Shown here: in pieces, positions 1 through 7,488 of the stretch
Layout of the letters: every line of letters starts with the position of its first letter
Position numbering within the stretch: position 1 is the first letter of the stretch
NCBI GenBank assembly: GCA_004297935.1
Contig: SCRE01000006.1
Span: 452,797 to 516,796 of the forward strand
Reading direction: 5' to 3'
DNA length: 64,000 nucleotides
Origin: Microbacteriaceae bacterium
GTDB taxonomy: Bacteria; Actinomycetota; Actinomycetes; Actinomycetales; Microbacteriaceae
Made by a program: the position numbers and the translations under genes
Notes under the pieces: generated by a model
Seen by the model: the letters and a program-made list of their open reading frames with translations, nothing else
Told to the model about the DNA's origin: nothing
The model's database searches: none

Positions 1-19
1 CTCCGTCTCCGCACAAAAT
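1..19 (+). other. attL half-site: 3' end of tRNA-Ser plus att core
   Basis: The window opens inside the 3' end of a tRNA-Ser gene whose body lies off the left edge. The 19 bases here recur exactly at 22996-23014, where they follow a longer tRNA 3' segment. An integrase reads toward this site from 1181. The repeat therefore looks like the left attachment site of the 23-kb element. Confidence 0.75.
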
Positions 20-27
20 CCCTGGTC

Positions 28-46
28 AGATGCTGCTTTAGCATCT
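28..46 (-). terminator. Hairpin downstream of the integrase
   Basis: A perfect 7-bp stem (AGATGCT/AGCATCT) with a 5-nt loop lies 20 bases beyond the integrase stop. There is no clear T-run, so it may be a weak terminator or part of the attachment site. Confidence 0.3.
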
Positions 47-65
47 TGATGGGATTGCTGTGTGG

Positions 66-1181
66 TCAGCGTCCGAGGCTCGGGGCGTGCTGGGTGACCC
101 CCAGGTGACCCCCGTCCGGGCCGAAGTTCTCGGCGGTGGCTAGGCGGCGCACGTGGTCGCGGCGCTGGCCTTCGCCGAGGACGTGCGCGTAGACCGCCAG
201 GACGGTGCGGGCGTCATCGCCAAGGTACTCTGCGACTTCGTGGACAGGGGTTCCCAGGCGCAGCCAGGTCGAGGCGGCGTAATGGCGTAGTGCGTGGCGG
301 CGGAAGCCGAGCGGGAACTTGCGGGCAACGCCGACGGAGAGCTGGCCGCCCTGCTGATTGGTGAACAGGTAGTCGTCGGGCTGCTTGCCGGCGGCGTACA
401 GGCGGAAGATCGCTAGGGCGCGCGGTGACAGCGGCACCGGCCGGGTGCCGCGCCAGGACTTCGGTGCCTTCTCCTCGTAGCGGTCCGAGTGCGACCGCTC
501 GACGTTCAGTTGCGGCAGCGGAGTCTCGGAGAGCCAGTGGGTGCGGATGGCGCGTAGCTCGCCCCATCGCACACCGGTCAACGACATGAACTCGAACACG
601 TCCGCGATATCGCTTCGGCGCTGGCGCAGTGCGGCGAGGACGGCGGCCACGCGCTCGCGGGAGGGAATCTCGTTCGGGCTCACCGCGTGCTGGGCGACGA
701 CGCTCAGCTCGGGAATCTTCTTCATTGTCCGCGCCGGATGCGGCTGGTGCAGCAGCCCTTGGCCATCCGCATAGCTGAACAGCGCGCTCAGAGTTGTCTT
801 GGCCCGCGCCACAGTCGAGGGCTTCTTCCCGCTGCGCAGCTGCGCGAGTAGGTGGGATCGGATGTCGTCGGCCTGGATCGAGGCGAGCGGCCGGGCGAGC
901 ATCGCCGCCGGGAGAGCAGCAAGGTTGTTCCGGTCGGTGTCCACGGTGTGCGGGTTGCCGCCCTCCCGTGCCGTCAAAAACATCGTCACCAGTTCGTTCA
1001 GCGTGAACGACTGCTTCGGCGGCAAGGGCCGGCCGGTCTCCAACAGGTGCTTCTGCCCCCGCTCCCACGCCTCGGCCGCGTGCTTGCTGTCGAACGCCTT
1101 CGCTGCCACGAGCTTCCGGCCCGACTTCACCCGGACCAGGTAGTACGTCTTGCCGGCATTCGTCTTGCGCGTCTCGATCAT
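66..1181 (-). CDS. int: Tyrosine recombinase / integrase
   Basis: Site-specific recombinase that would integrate and excise the element at tRNA-Ser. An N-terminal arm-binding segment with the basic YYLVRV/SGRKL region is followed by a SAM-like core-binding domain (about residues 60-150) and the catalytic domain. Visible catalytic residues are Arg in TGVRWGELR, HALRHYAAS (HxxR), a C-terminal acidic/Asp version of the LGH box (YLGDD) and Tyr in VLAVYAHV. The ATG at 1181 was chosen because the residues upstream read as shadow of xis, and it overlaps the xis stop by 4 bases, implying translational coupling. About 371 residues, normal for phage/ICE integrases. Confidence 0.9.
   Translation of the reverse strand: MIETRKTNAGKTYYLVRVKSGRKLVAAKAFDSKHAAEAWERGQKHLLETGRPLPPKQSFTLNELVTMFLTAREGGNPHTVDTDRNNLAALPAAMLARPLASIQADDIRSHLLAQLRSGKKPSTVARAKTTLSALFSYADGQGLLHQPHPARTMKKIPELSVVAQHAVSPNEIPSRERVAAVLAALRQRRSDIADVFEFMSLTGVRWGELRAIRTHWLSETPLPQLNVERSHSDRYEEKAPKSWRGTRPVPLSPRALAIFRLYAAGKQPDDYLFTNQQGGQLSVGVARKFPLGFRRHALRHYAASTWLRLGTPVHEVAEYLGDDARTVLAVYAHVLGEGQRRDHVRRLATAENFGPDGGHLGVTQHAPSLGR
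93..112 (+). repeat. Left copy of a 20-bp element-end direct repeat
   Basis: The 20-mer GGTGACCCCCAGGTGACCCC is itself a double GGTGACCCC motif. An identical copy in the same orientation lies at 22770-22789 near the other end of the element. Here it overlaps the 3' end of the integrase gene. The arrangement suits integrase arm-type binding sites, although a leftover integrase 3' end at the right side is an alternative. Confidence 0.5.
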
Positions 1182-1390
1182 TCGGCCACTCCGGCCAGGC
1201 GCTCCACGTCGATGCGGCGGTAGACGCGCTTGTGGTCGGTGAGCCGAATCGGCTCCACCGGCGCGCGCCCGTCCAAGGCGAGAATGCGCAGAGTGGTGCG
1301 GTGGATGCCGAGCAGCGCGGCAGTTTCCTCCTCGGAATAGAACAGCCGCGCCGGCGCGGCCGACCTCTCGCGCACAACAACCTCGCCCAT
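1178..1390 (-). CDS. Excisionase-like MerR/HTH_17 DNA-binding protein
   Basis: Small 70-residue protein with a winged-helix motif: YSEEETAALLGIHRTTLRIL is a helix-turn-helix of the excisionase type, followed by a short wing and the VYRRIDVERLAG ending. Such proteins bend attachment-site DNA and set the direction of recombination. It overlaps the integrase start by 4 bases, so both are probably read from the promoter at 1439-1467. Confidence 0.8.
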   Translation of the reverse strand: MGEVVVRERSAAPARLFYSEEETAALLGIHRTTLRILALDGRAPVEPIRLTDHKRVYRRIDVERLAGVAE

Positions 1391-1438
1391 CGCGATCTCC
1401 TCTCGCGCAACTGGCCATCAGATATTTGCAGCTATATG

Positions 1439-1467
1439 AGAATAGACCTTAACACAGATAAATGCAA
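1439..1467 (-). promoter_or_regulatory. Sigma-70-type promoter of xis-int
   Basis: On the minus strand a -35 TTGCAT (1462-1467) and a -10 TATTCT (1439-1444) are separated by exactly 17 bases. The -35 box abuts the inverted repeat at 1469-1479, so a protein bound there could block it. About 48 bases of leader follow before the xis ATG. Confidence 0.6.
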
Positions 1468-1479
1468 CTACCTGAGGTA
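1463..1479. promoter_or_regulatory. Operator candidate TACC-N3-GGTA
   Basis: The dyad TACC-TGA-GGTA at 1469-1479 sits between the divergent xis-int and 1506 genes. Read on the minus strand, the 17 bases TACCTCAGGTAGTTGCA match 15 of 17 positions of 18193-18209 ahead of the relaxase gene. Recurrence of both the dyad and the adjoining TTGCA at two promoters of one element suggests a shared repressor site. Confidence 0.5.
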
Positions 1480-1505
1480 ACTCGACTATTCGCTAGACTC
1501 GCCAT

Positions 1506-2216
1506 ATGCCGACGGTTCCGCGACTGCCCGGCGATCAGACCTACGACGGGCTGCTCGTCCAGGACGACCTGCCCAAGGGCTGGCACTTGGCAAGCCGGTT
1601 CCCCGGTGAGCGCCCCGACGACGCCAGCGACGAGATCGACGCCATGCTTGGCTACAACGACCAGGTCGCGACCGAGACCGCTCGCCGGGCGCAACTCGAC
1701 TCCGAGCAGAACGAGACGATTGACGGGCGCTGGCGCTACATCGAGCACGAAGCCACCGCGACCCGCGTGCTCATCCGGCTCCAACGCCAGCTCCACGCCG
1801 TTCCCGAAGAAATCCGCATCACCGGTGTCACCTACATGCCGTGGCGTCCTGGCGACCCCATCACCAGCCAACTCCTGCGCGAACTCCCCACCGCCAGAAT
1901 CGAAGCAGCTATCAACAAGCGCCTGTTCGCCATGCGGCGCACCAATACCGTCACGGGCGGCAAGATCGAACTCCCCAGCGGCCGGAAGGTCAGCGAGCGC
2001 GACCTACTCAGGCCTCTCGGCGACCCCAAACGGACACCGGACTTCTATGAAATCGTCGCCCTCCAACACGGTAGGCTCGCCGAACAGGGAGACCCAAACC
2101 CATCCGCCACTATGGCCGAGATCAGCGGCGTCGCCCTCAGCACCGCGCAAGGCTGGGTGACCCGCGCCCGCACCCGCGGACTCCTCCCACCTGGACGCCG
2201 CGGCCGGGCCGGGTAG
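1506..2216 (+). CDS. Hypothetical protein with C-terminal HTH, probable element regulator
   Basis: A 236-residue protein not recognised as a named family. The last 60 residues hold a likely helix-turn-helix (MAEISGVALSTAQGWVTRAR), as in regulators and DNA-binding proteins of actinobacterial mobile elements. The gene is divergent from xis-int and separated by a 115-bp region with an operator. A TAGACT hexamer at 1494-1499 ends 6 bases before the ATG and there is no Shine-Dalgarno sequence, so the transcript is probably leaderless. It is the best local candidate for the protein that binds the TACC-N3-GGTA sites, but this is inference. Confidence 0.7.
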   Translation: MPTVPRLPGDQTYDGLLVQDDLPKGWHLASRFPGERPDDASDEIDAMLGYNDQVATETARRAQLDSEQNETIDGRWRYIEHEATATRVLIRLQRQLHAVPEEIRITGVTYMPWRPGDPITSQLLRELPTARIEAAINKRLFAMRRTNTVTGGKIELPSGRKVSERDLLRPLGDPKRTPDFYEIVALQHGRLAEQGDPNPSATMAEISGVALSTAQGWVTRARTRGLLPPGRRGRAG

Positions 2217-2428
2217 GGTAGCTACCGCACGCATGCCCGTGGTGGCGGCGGCAGGGGACGTGAAACTGTTCTGTACCCGCCCGCGTTCAGAATCACGAAG
2301 GCGCGTTCTGGTCCGTAAACGGTAAACAACGGGAAGTTGACGAGTCGGCCTGTAGATGAGTTCTTCAGCATTCAGGGACCCACACGATGCGGTAGCACCG
2401 TTAGCAGATGAGAACCACTTATGACTGC
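2217..2428. other. Intergenic, no gene recognised
   Basis: The 10-bp palindrome GGTAGCTACC occurs just after the 1506 gene, near 2217-2227. Nothing else interpretable is seen before the end of the small leftward operon. Confidence 0.4.
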
Positions 2429-2596
2429 TCATGCTATGCACGACGAAGATGCTATAAGCCCGCGCGGTCCCAGATTGCCGGTTATGCAAGTGTCTTTCAC
2501 GCCGCCATCGGCAACCCGTCGGTGGAGCACCCACGTGAAGACCGCCAGGATGAAGACGGTAACGGTGGTTCCGTATTTCAGGATCAGGCGATTCAT
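2429..2596 (-). CDS. Small membrane protein, 55 residues
   Basis: Small leftward frame starting with ATG at 2596, which overlaps the stop of the preceding gene in an ATGA arrangement. It reads MNRLILKYGTTVTVFILAVF and continues through a single hydrophobic helix, then a basic patch (HRR) and a polar tail. No family recognised. Its position as third gene of a tightly packed set of small membrane proteins in a mobilizable element suggests an accessory transfer or maintenance role, but that is a guess. Confidence 0.55.
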   Translation of the reverse strand: MNRLILKYGTTVTVFILAVFTWVLHRRVADGGVKDTCITGNLGPRGLIASSSCIA

Positions 2597-2961
2597 GACC
2601 GCACCCGGGCAACCGGAGGAACCAGGTAGTCGCCGTCCACGATGGCGACTACCGGCAGATACACGCGCAGTATGAGCTTGAACCGTCTGGGCGGTGTCGT
2701 GAGCAAATCCTGGGCCGCACCGGATGGCTGACGCGGCTGCAGCAGAATCTCGACCGATCCATCGGTGTTTTTCACATGACTGGAGTGGCTGTTGACGCTG
2801 GACCGGCCCGTTGGGGTGCTGACCAGGAAACCAGTAGTGCCCGTCGCGGTCAGCGACCAGAAGTCATCATTCGGCGGATACCTGGTCAGGTAGACGAATG
2901 TCAGGCCGATGATGGCGGCCGCCTCACAGCAACCCGCAAGCCAGGCGAAAAATCCGCTCAC
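2593..2961 (-). CDS. Hypothetical membrane-anchored protein, 122 residues
   Basis: GTG start at 2961 chosen because GAGGCGGG lies 7-8 bases upstream and 13 bases separate it from the stop of the previous gene. One N-terminal hydrophobic helix (VSGFFAWLAGCCEAAAIIGL) is followed by a soluble part of about 90 residues ending YLPVVAIVDGDYLVPPVARV. Resembles small accessory proteins of actinobacterial conjugative elements in layout only; no named family recognised. Middle gene of a three-gene leftward operon (3163-2429). Confidence 0.6.
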   Translation of the reverse strand: MSGFFAWLAGCCEAAAIIGLTFVYLTRYPPNDDFWSLTATGTTGFLVSTPTGRSSVNSHSSHVKNTDGSVEILLQPRQPSGAAQDLLTTPPRRFKLILRVYLPVVAIVDGDYLVPPVARVRS

Positions 2962-2974
2962 GATGGCGCCCGCC

Positions 2975-3163
2975 TCACAGCAACCCGGTCCTGAATAGCA
3001 CGACAACGGCAATGACCGCGGCGACGATGACCCCCAGTATCAGCCCGCCTTGCCACGAACTTGGGTGCCAGCCCGGCCCGGACCGGTTCCGTTGAAACCA
3101 CGGCTTCCCCTTGTTCTTTCGGGGGAGCAGTTCATTCGGCAATTCGTGCTCGTCCTCCGGCAT
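2975..3163 (-). CDS. Small single-pass membrane protein, 62 residues
   Basis: ATG at 3163 has a clear ribosome-binding site (GAGGAAAA). The first 40 residues are charged and polar, with MPEDEHELPNELLPRKNKGK at the N-terminus. The last 22 residues are one transmembrane helix (LILGVIVAAVIAVVVLF), giving a tail-anchored topology. First gene of the leftward small-gene operon. Function unknown. Confidence 0.65.
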   Translation of the reverse strand: MPEDEHELPNELLPRKNKGKPWFQRNRSGPGWHPSSWQGGLILGVIVAAVIAVVVLFRTGLL

Positions 3164-3435
3164 GCGCTTTTCCTCTTCTCCATACCAGGATCCCGGCGGA
3201 ACCCGCGGATACTGACGGCCGCAACGACGAGAGCCTAGCGGCGGCGGCGAGCCACCAGTGCCGACCCCAAGGGGCGATATGCCCCTTGGGTGACTCCTGG
3301 ACCTGAAATCAACGCGACGACACGTGCCACAATCGCAGAGTAGCATTTCGTCTAATACCAGAGCACAGTTCGCGGCGCCCCGATAAACGCAGGCGCAGCG
3401 AGGCGCACTGTGAACGGGATTGAGAAGAGTGGGCG
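3164..3435. other. Intergenic, no gene recognised
   Basis: Divergent space between the small leftward operon and a short rightward frame at 3436. That frame (ATG after GAGAAG) runs into the insertion sequence and may be the 5' half of the gene whose 3' part is at 5060-5263. Confidence 0.35.
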
Positions 3436-3562
3436 ATGTCTCGATTCAGGAAGTATTGGATCTACAGTGCCCTTACGCGTCTGAGTTCGCTAACCAATCT
3501 CCGGGTTTTATTAACCTCTTTTGGTCTGGTTCGATTATCGGATCAGTCAAGGAGAAACGAGC

Positions 3563-3925
3563 ATGACAAGCAACCAGGTTCCACCCTCGCAGCAGGGTGG
3601 CCCGCGACCGGTGCGGAAGCGGCGTAAGACCCTGTCACCGTCGCAGAAGTACGAGGTGTTCACCGCGACGTTGACCTCCTCGGCCACGCAGCGTGAGCTG
3701 GCGGAGAAGTACCGGGTGGATCGGACCACGATCCGTACGATCTGCGCCACGGCGAAGCAGGGCGCGCTGGACGCGTTGACGGCCGCGGTGCCCGGCCGAC
3801 GCGGCCGCAGTGCTGAGGAAGTCGAGCTGGTCGAGGCCAGAGCGGAGATCGACCGGTTGAAGCTGACCGTGGTCGAGCAGGCGATGCAACTGCACCTGTC
3901 CGAGGGAAAAGACGGTTGGGACTGA
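3563..3925 (+). CDS. IS3-family transposase OrfA
   Basis: A 120-residue DNA-binding subunit. It shows a basic N-terminus, a helix-turn-helix (TQRELAEKYRVDRTTIRTI) and a C-terminal leucine/valine-rich coiled coil (VEARAEIDRLKLTVVEQAMQ). ATG at 3563 follows AAGGAGAAACG. The A_AAA_G slippery motif at 3907-3911 lies just before the overlap with orfB, which is in the -1 frame. This is the usual IS3 signal for making the OrfAB fusion. Confidence 0.85.
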   Translation: MTSNQVPPSQQGGPRPVRKRRKTLSPSQKYEVFTATLTSSATQRELAEKYRVDRTTIRTICATAKQGALDALTAAVPGRRGRSAEEVELVEARAEIDRLKLTVVEQAMQLHLSEGKDGWD

Positions 3926-5032
3926 CGGCTGGCCCGGTCCCGGTCCGCGTGGCCGGGCCGGCGAAAGAAGGCCTGATCGTCCTGGCCGATCATGCGGTCG
4001 GGCAGGGCTTCAGCATGCGTCACGCGTGCCGGATGCTCGGTGTCGACCATGCCCGGCTGCTGGGCTGGAAGACGCGTCGCTTAGCCGGTGAGTCCCTTCA
4101 GGACCTGGCCTCGGGGCCGACGGCCGGGGAGGCGGTCCATGCGCTACTGGAGTGGGAACGTGACGCTGTCGCCGAGATCGCCGCCGAGTGGGGTCAGATC
4201 GATCTGTCGCACCGGAAACTGGCTCACCGTGGGTCCCGGCTGGGCCGCGTGTTCGTGTCCGAATCCTCTGTGCTACGGGTGCTGATCGCCAAAGGCATGC
4301 ACCTGCCCGGCCTGCCGCAGATCCGTGAATCCCGGCAGAAGCGGCCGTTCCCGGACTGGGTCGAACCGGTCCCCGGCCAAATTTATGTCTGCGATTTCAC
4401 CCACTTCCTTCACCAAGCTGCGAGGTTGGGCGGCGATCGCGGTCGTGGACGTGATCTCCAAATACTGGCTGGCCACTGTGTTCAGCCCGGAGGAAACCTC
4501 GGTACAGGTCGAGACCGCGTTCATCGAGGCTCTGACCGTCGACGGGAAGGAGTGGCTGCTGGAAGACGCCGACTTCGCCGAACAGCTCGCGGCCGGGCAG
4601 ATCCCGGACAACGACGAGCGCGTCCCGGTGCTGCTGGCCGTCTCCGACAACGGACCCCAGATGCCCTCGACGCACACGGCACAATTCATGGCCATCGCCC
4701 GGATCGCCCAGCACTTCGGCCGGCCCGGCACCCCGAACGACCAGGCCTGGATCGAGTCGTTCTTCGGCCATCTGAAAGGCGAACACCCGTATCTGGACAC
4801 CATCACCGACCCGGCCGTGATGACCGCCGAACTGAACCTGCGAAGGGAGCACTACAACACCGTGCGCCTGCACGAATCCATCGGCTACGTCACCCCCGAC
4901 GACGAACACTACGGCCGCGGACAAGCCATCCGCGACGCCCGGGAGAAAGGACTCAAAAAAGCACGCGTCAACCGGATTGCACAACGACGAAAACTACGAC
5001 ACACTACCAGGAAGAAACACACCAGCCAATGA
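3916..5032 (+). pseudogene. IS3-family transposase OrfB, frameshifted
   Basis: DDE transposase. The first part (HTH_21-like, RHACRMLGVDHARL) runs to YVCDFTHF near 4407. The rest continues in another frame from TKLRGWAAIAVVDVISKYW, through SDNGPQ (second Asp) and the DQAWIESFFGHLKGEH segment (Glu), to 5032. The break coincides with a tandem CTTC duplication (4404-4407 and 4408-4411); removing one copy restores DFTHFTKL. The element is probably immobile unless a related transposase acts on it. Confidence 0.85.
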
Positions 5033-5059
5033 GGTCAATTGAAACACCCGACTGGTTAG

Positions 5060-5263
5060 TTATTTCAGAAGCGCCGCGGTGCGGGGCTGGCTGTGGTTTG
5101 GGCGATAGTTCTTACCATTGTGTATTTGACTCACGGTCCAGCGGTTGAGCGGGTCTTCCTCCTGGTCTTCGGTGGATTCTGCATCGGCTGGATCACGACG
5201 ACAATCGCCCGATTCGTCTGCCCGCCACCGAAGCGCTGGGGTGTCACGCAACACGCCGGCTGA
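5060..5263 (+). pseudogene. 3' fragment of a small membrane-protein gene
   Basis: An open frame without a start codon at its upstream end, directly after the IS. It encodes a charged start (QKRRGAG), two hydrophobic helices (LAVVWAIVLTIVYL and VFLLVFGGFCIGWIT) and a proline-rich end. Probably cut by the insertion. A GTG near its start could also give a shorter intact protein. Confidence 0.4.
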
Positions 5264-5318
5264 ACCGTACACCGGTAACGCCTGCCCCGGCCAAGAATGC
5301 GAAGGAGAGATCTACTCG

Positions 5319-5657
5319 ATGTTCACGAAGAAAGGTGACGAGGCCGTCCTCGCCAAACTCAGTGAAGCTCCTGAACAATACCGGGGGATCGGCAATCGCC
5401 TACACGCAATCATTCGAGAAGGTGCGCCGTCATTAGAGCCTGTCGTGCGGTGGGGACTCCCGTTCTATGTGAAGGATGGCAAAGACATCTGTTACATCAA
5501 ACCGGGCAAGGACTTCATCGTGTTCGGCTTTGGAGAAGTCGTGAACCCCGCACGTGAGGAAGGTGCCAACATGCACCCAATCGCGTGGAACATTACGTTG
5601 ATGGATGACGAGACGGAGGCCAACATTCGTGCGCTCGTCAAGAAAGCAGTTGCCTGA
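5319..5657 (+). CDS. DUF1801-domain protein
   Basis: A 112-residue protein with the DUF1801/YdhG-like layout: helix, then the conserved VRWGLPFYVKDGK region around residues 48-60, CYIKPGKDFIVFGF, and a C-terminal helix. Family members are small soluble proteins without an agreed function. ATG at 5319 follows GAAGGAGAG. It stands alone between the IS and the leftward monooxygenase. Confidence 0.75.
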   Translation: MFTKKGDEAVLAKLSEAPEQYRGIGNRLHAIIREGAPSLEPVVRWGLPFYVKDGKDICYIKPGKDFIVFGFGEVVNPAREEGANMHPIAWNITLMDDETEANIRALVKKAVA

Positions 5658-5991
5658 CACGGACCAGCGTCAAGGGAGTACCGCGAACCGTTTCGAGGCT
5701 ATTTGTGAGTTTCGGCATGTTCGATCTGTCGGCTGCCGATCGGTGCTTTCGCCGCCAAGTATCCGATCATCGTCAGCCTTTGCGCTGTACATGGGCCATC
5801 GGTTGATCTTCCGACGACGCGAATTGTCACCGTCGACGCCGTCTCGTCAGTCTGCACGCCAACGATGCATTCCCATCGTACGAGCGGCGAACAAACCGAA
5901 TACTGACCGTCTCGCAAGCCGTTCGGCTTGCGGGCACCGGTGTGCTGCTGCGGCGTGCGTGTTGGCGCGTTCGTGGCCGGGGCACGGTTTG
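5658..5991. other. Intergenic, nothing recognised
   Basis: 334 bases between convergent genes. No coding frame, tRNA or convincing terminator is seen. Confidence 0.4.
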
Positions 5992-7134
5992 TCAGGGAGT
6001 GTCGCTGGAGGGTGCGGTTCGTGTTTTGTTGCGGGTGGGGAGCGCGTTCAGAACGGCGTTGCGCATCGTGATGCCCGATGCGGTCTTGGGCACGAGGAGG
6101 CGTGATGTGATGCCAGCGCCGCGTTGTAACGGTCGGACGTATTTGCGGTGCGTGTGTTCATAGACAGCGAAAGCAGCCGCGTGGTCGTTCGGGCGATCGG
6201 TCAGGGCGTCGGCGAGGGTCTTGGCTCCGACGATCGCGCTGCTGGAGCCTTCGCCAAACAGCGAGATACAACTCGCTGCGTCACCGAGCAGCACCACACG
6301 GCCAGCACTCCACCCCGGTACGTTCACGCGCGTGACGGCGTCGAAGTACCGGTCGTCGCACGCACCCCATTGCTCAAGCGCAACCGGGGTTAGCCATCCG
6401 CCGCCAGCGTAGGTGGACTCGACGAGCCGTCTGGCTTGCACCGGATCGCGATAGTCGAAATCGTGCCGCGAACGGAAGATGAAAGCGAACCCGGGCTTGC
6501 CGCCGGCCGGATGGATCGACAGCGAGGTCCCCGGCTCGTTGTACAGCAGTACGCTGTGCGGATCCTCGATCGGCAGCCGGGCGCGCACCGTGCCGATGAA
6601 CATGCCGAACGGGCGGGAATAACGTTCTTCGGGGCCGAATGCCAAGCGCCGCACCGTGGAGTGGATTCCGTCGGCGCCGACCACGAGGTCGAAGCGATGG
6701 GACGGGGCCCGCTGAAACTCGACATCGGCCCCGCCGCCGCCGTGGTGCAGGGCAGTGATCGAGTCGTCCTGGATGATGAGGGTGTTCTCCTGAGCCTTCT
6801 CAAGCAACAGTCCGACCAGCTCGTTGCGCGCGACCTCGACCTCCTCGTTGGCTCCGGCCCGTTTGTGGGTGCGGATCGTGGCCTGGGGCCGCCCGTCGGC
6901 ATCGACGAAGACCACACGTTCGACCCCGGTGGCCGCCTCCTGCAGGCGCGACCATATGCCCATTTGCCGTGCAATGGCGACCGCTCCACCGCGTACGTCA
7001 ACAGGGTTTCCGCTGGATCGGGTACCGGCCGCGCGTTCCACGACCGTGACCAACCAACCAGACTTCGCCATCCAGTACGCGGCGGTCGAGCCGGCAATTC
7101 CACCGCCCGAGATCAGCACACTGCGATCCACCAT
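5992..7134 (-). CDS. FAD-dependent monooxygenase, PHBH/TetX-type
   Basis: Group A flavoprotein hydroxylase of 380 residues. The N-terminal Rossmann fold GGGIAGSTAAYWMAKSGW is followed by the ER of VVERA that binds ribose. The second FAD motif is VVGADGIHSTVR (DG motif), and the third is VVLLGDAASCIS (GD motif). Substrate unknown; relatives hydroxylate aromatic compounds or antibiotics with NAD(P)H and oxygen. ATG at 7134 chosen because the motif starts 7 residues later. It is a paralogue of the divergent gene at 7489. Confidence 0.85.
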   Translation of the reverse strand: MVDRSVLISGGGIAGSTAAYWMAKSGWLVTVVERAAGTRSSGNPVDVRGGAVAIARQMGIWSRLQEAATGVERVVFVDADGRPQATIRTHKRAGANEEVEVARNELVGLLLEKAQENTLIIQDDSITALHHGGGGADVEFQRAPSHRFDLVVGADGIHSTVRRLAFGPEERYSRPFGMFIGTVRARLPIEDPHSVLLYNEPGTSLSIHPAGGKPGFAFIFRSRHDFDYRDPVQARRLVESTYAGGGWLTPVALEQWGACDDRYFDAVTRVNVPGWSAGRVVLLGDAASCISLFGEGSSSAIVGAKTLADALTDRPNDHAAAFAVYEHTHRKYVRPLQRGAGITSRLLVPKTASGITMRNAVLNALPTRNKTRTAPSSDTP

Positions 7135-7434
7135 GACCCCATCAAAGCACCAAACACCGATCGAGCCCGCGCCCCTGTGAATTCCCCGTCGCAAGACATT
7201 CGCTTGCGGACATCACTCGTGGACCGGAACGCGGTCCTGAGCAGGTATTCACGACCCTCCGAAAGATGCCCGCTGACTGTCCGCCTTACGGATGGTGAGA
7301 ACCGACCTCGGTGGGTGCGGTCCTGGCCGGGTGCACTTGGGCGCGGTGCCCTTCGGGATTTGCCCGCGGATTCGTGGCGTTTCAGCAGAAACGCCGCCCG
7401 GTCTTCTGGCGGTAGCGCGCACCCGTTGATGGTT

Positions 7435-7464
7435 TTAGACCAATGGTTTAGACTAGTGGTCTAA
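7435..7464. promoter_or_regulatory. TetR-type operator ahead of the monooxygenase-TetR operon
   Basis: TTAGACCA (7435-7442) and TGGTCTAA (7457-7464) form a perfect 8-bp inverted repeat around a 14-base spacer. The spacer holds a further inverted half-site pair (TGGTTTA, TTAGAC). The site lies 24 bases upstream of the 7489 start, where an encoded TetR protein (8678) would be expected to act in autoregulation. Confidence 0.6.
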
Positions 7465-7488
7465 GACGGCCGACGGAGAGGGCGCGTC

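Larger units (their letters stand above)
3510..5062 (+). mobile_element. IS3-family insertion sequence, transposase inactivated
   Basis: Two overlapping frames in the IS3 orfA/orfB arrangement. The ends are approximate: imperfect inverted similarity pairs TGGTTCGATT at 3527-3536 with AATTGAAACA at 5037-5046. No target duplication could be fixed. Short membrane-protein-like coding pieces on either side (3436-3510 and 5060-5263) suggest insertion into a gene. Confidence 0.75.

Noticed and set aside
1506..2160. Alternative long frame at 1462-2160 on the plus strand
   Set aside because: It is Pro/Ser/Arg-rich shadow of the real gene at 1506, which has leaderless promoter spacing and an HTH.
2217..2227. 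GGTAGCTACC palindrome as another copy of the TACC-N3-GGTA operator
   Set aside because: The half-sites are in the opposite order and have a 2-base spacer, so it is a different dyad at the end of a gene.
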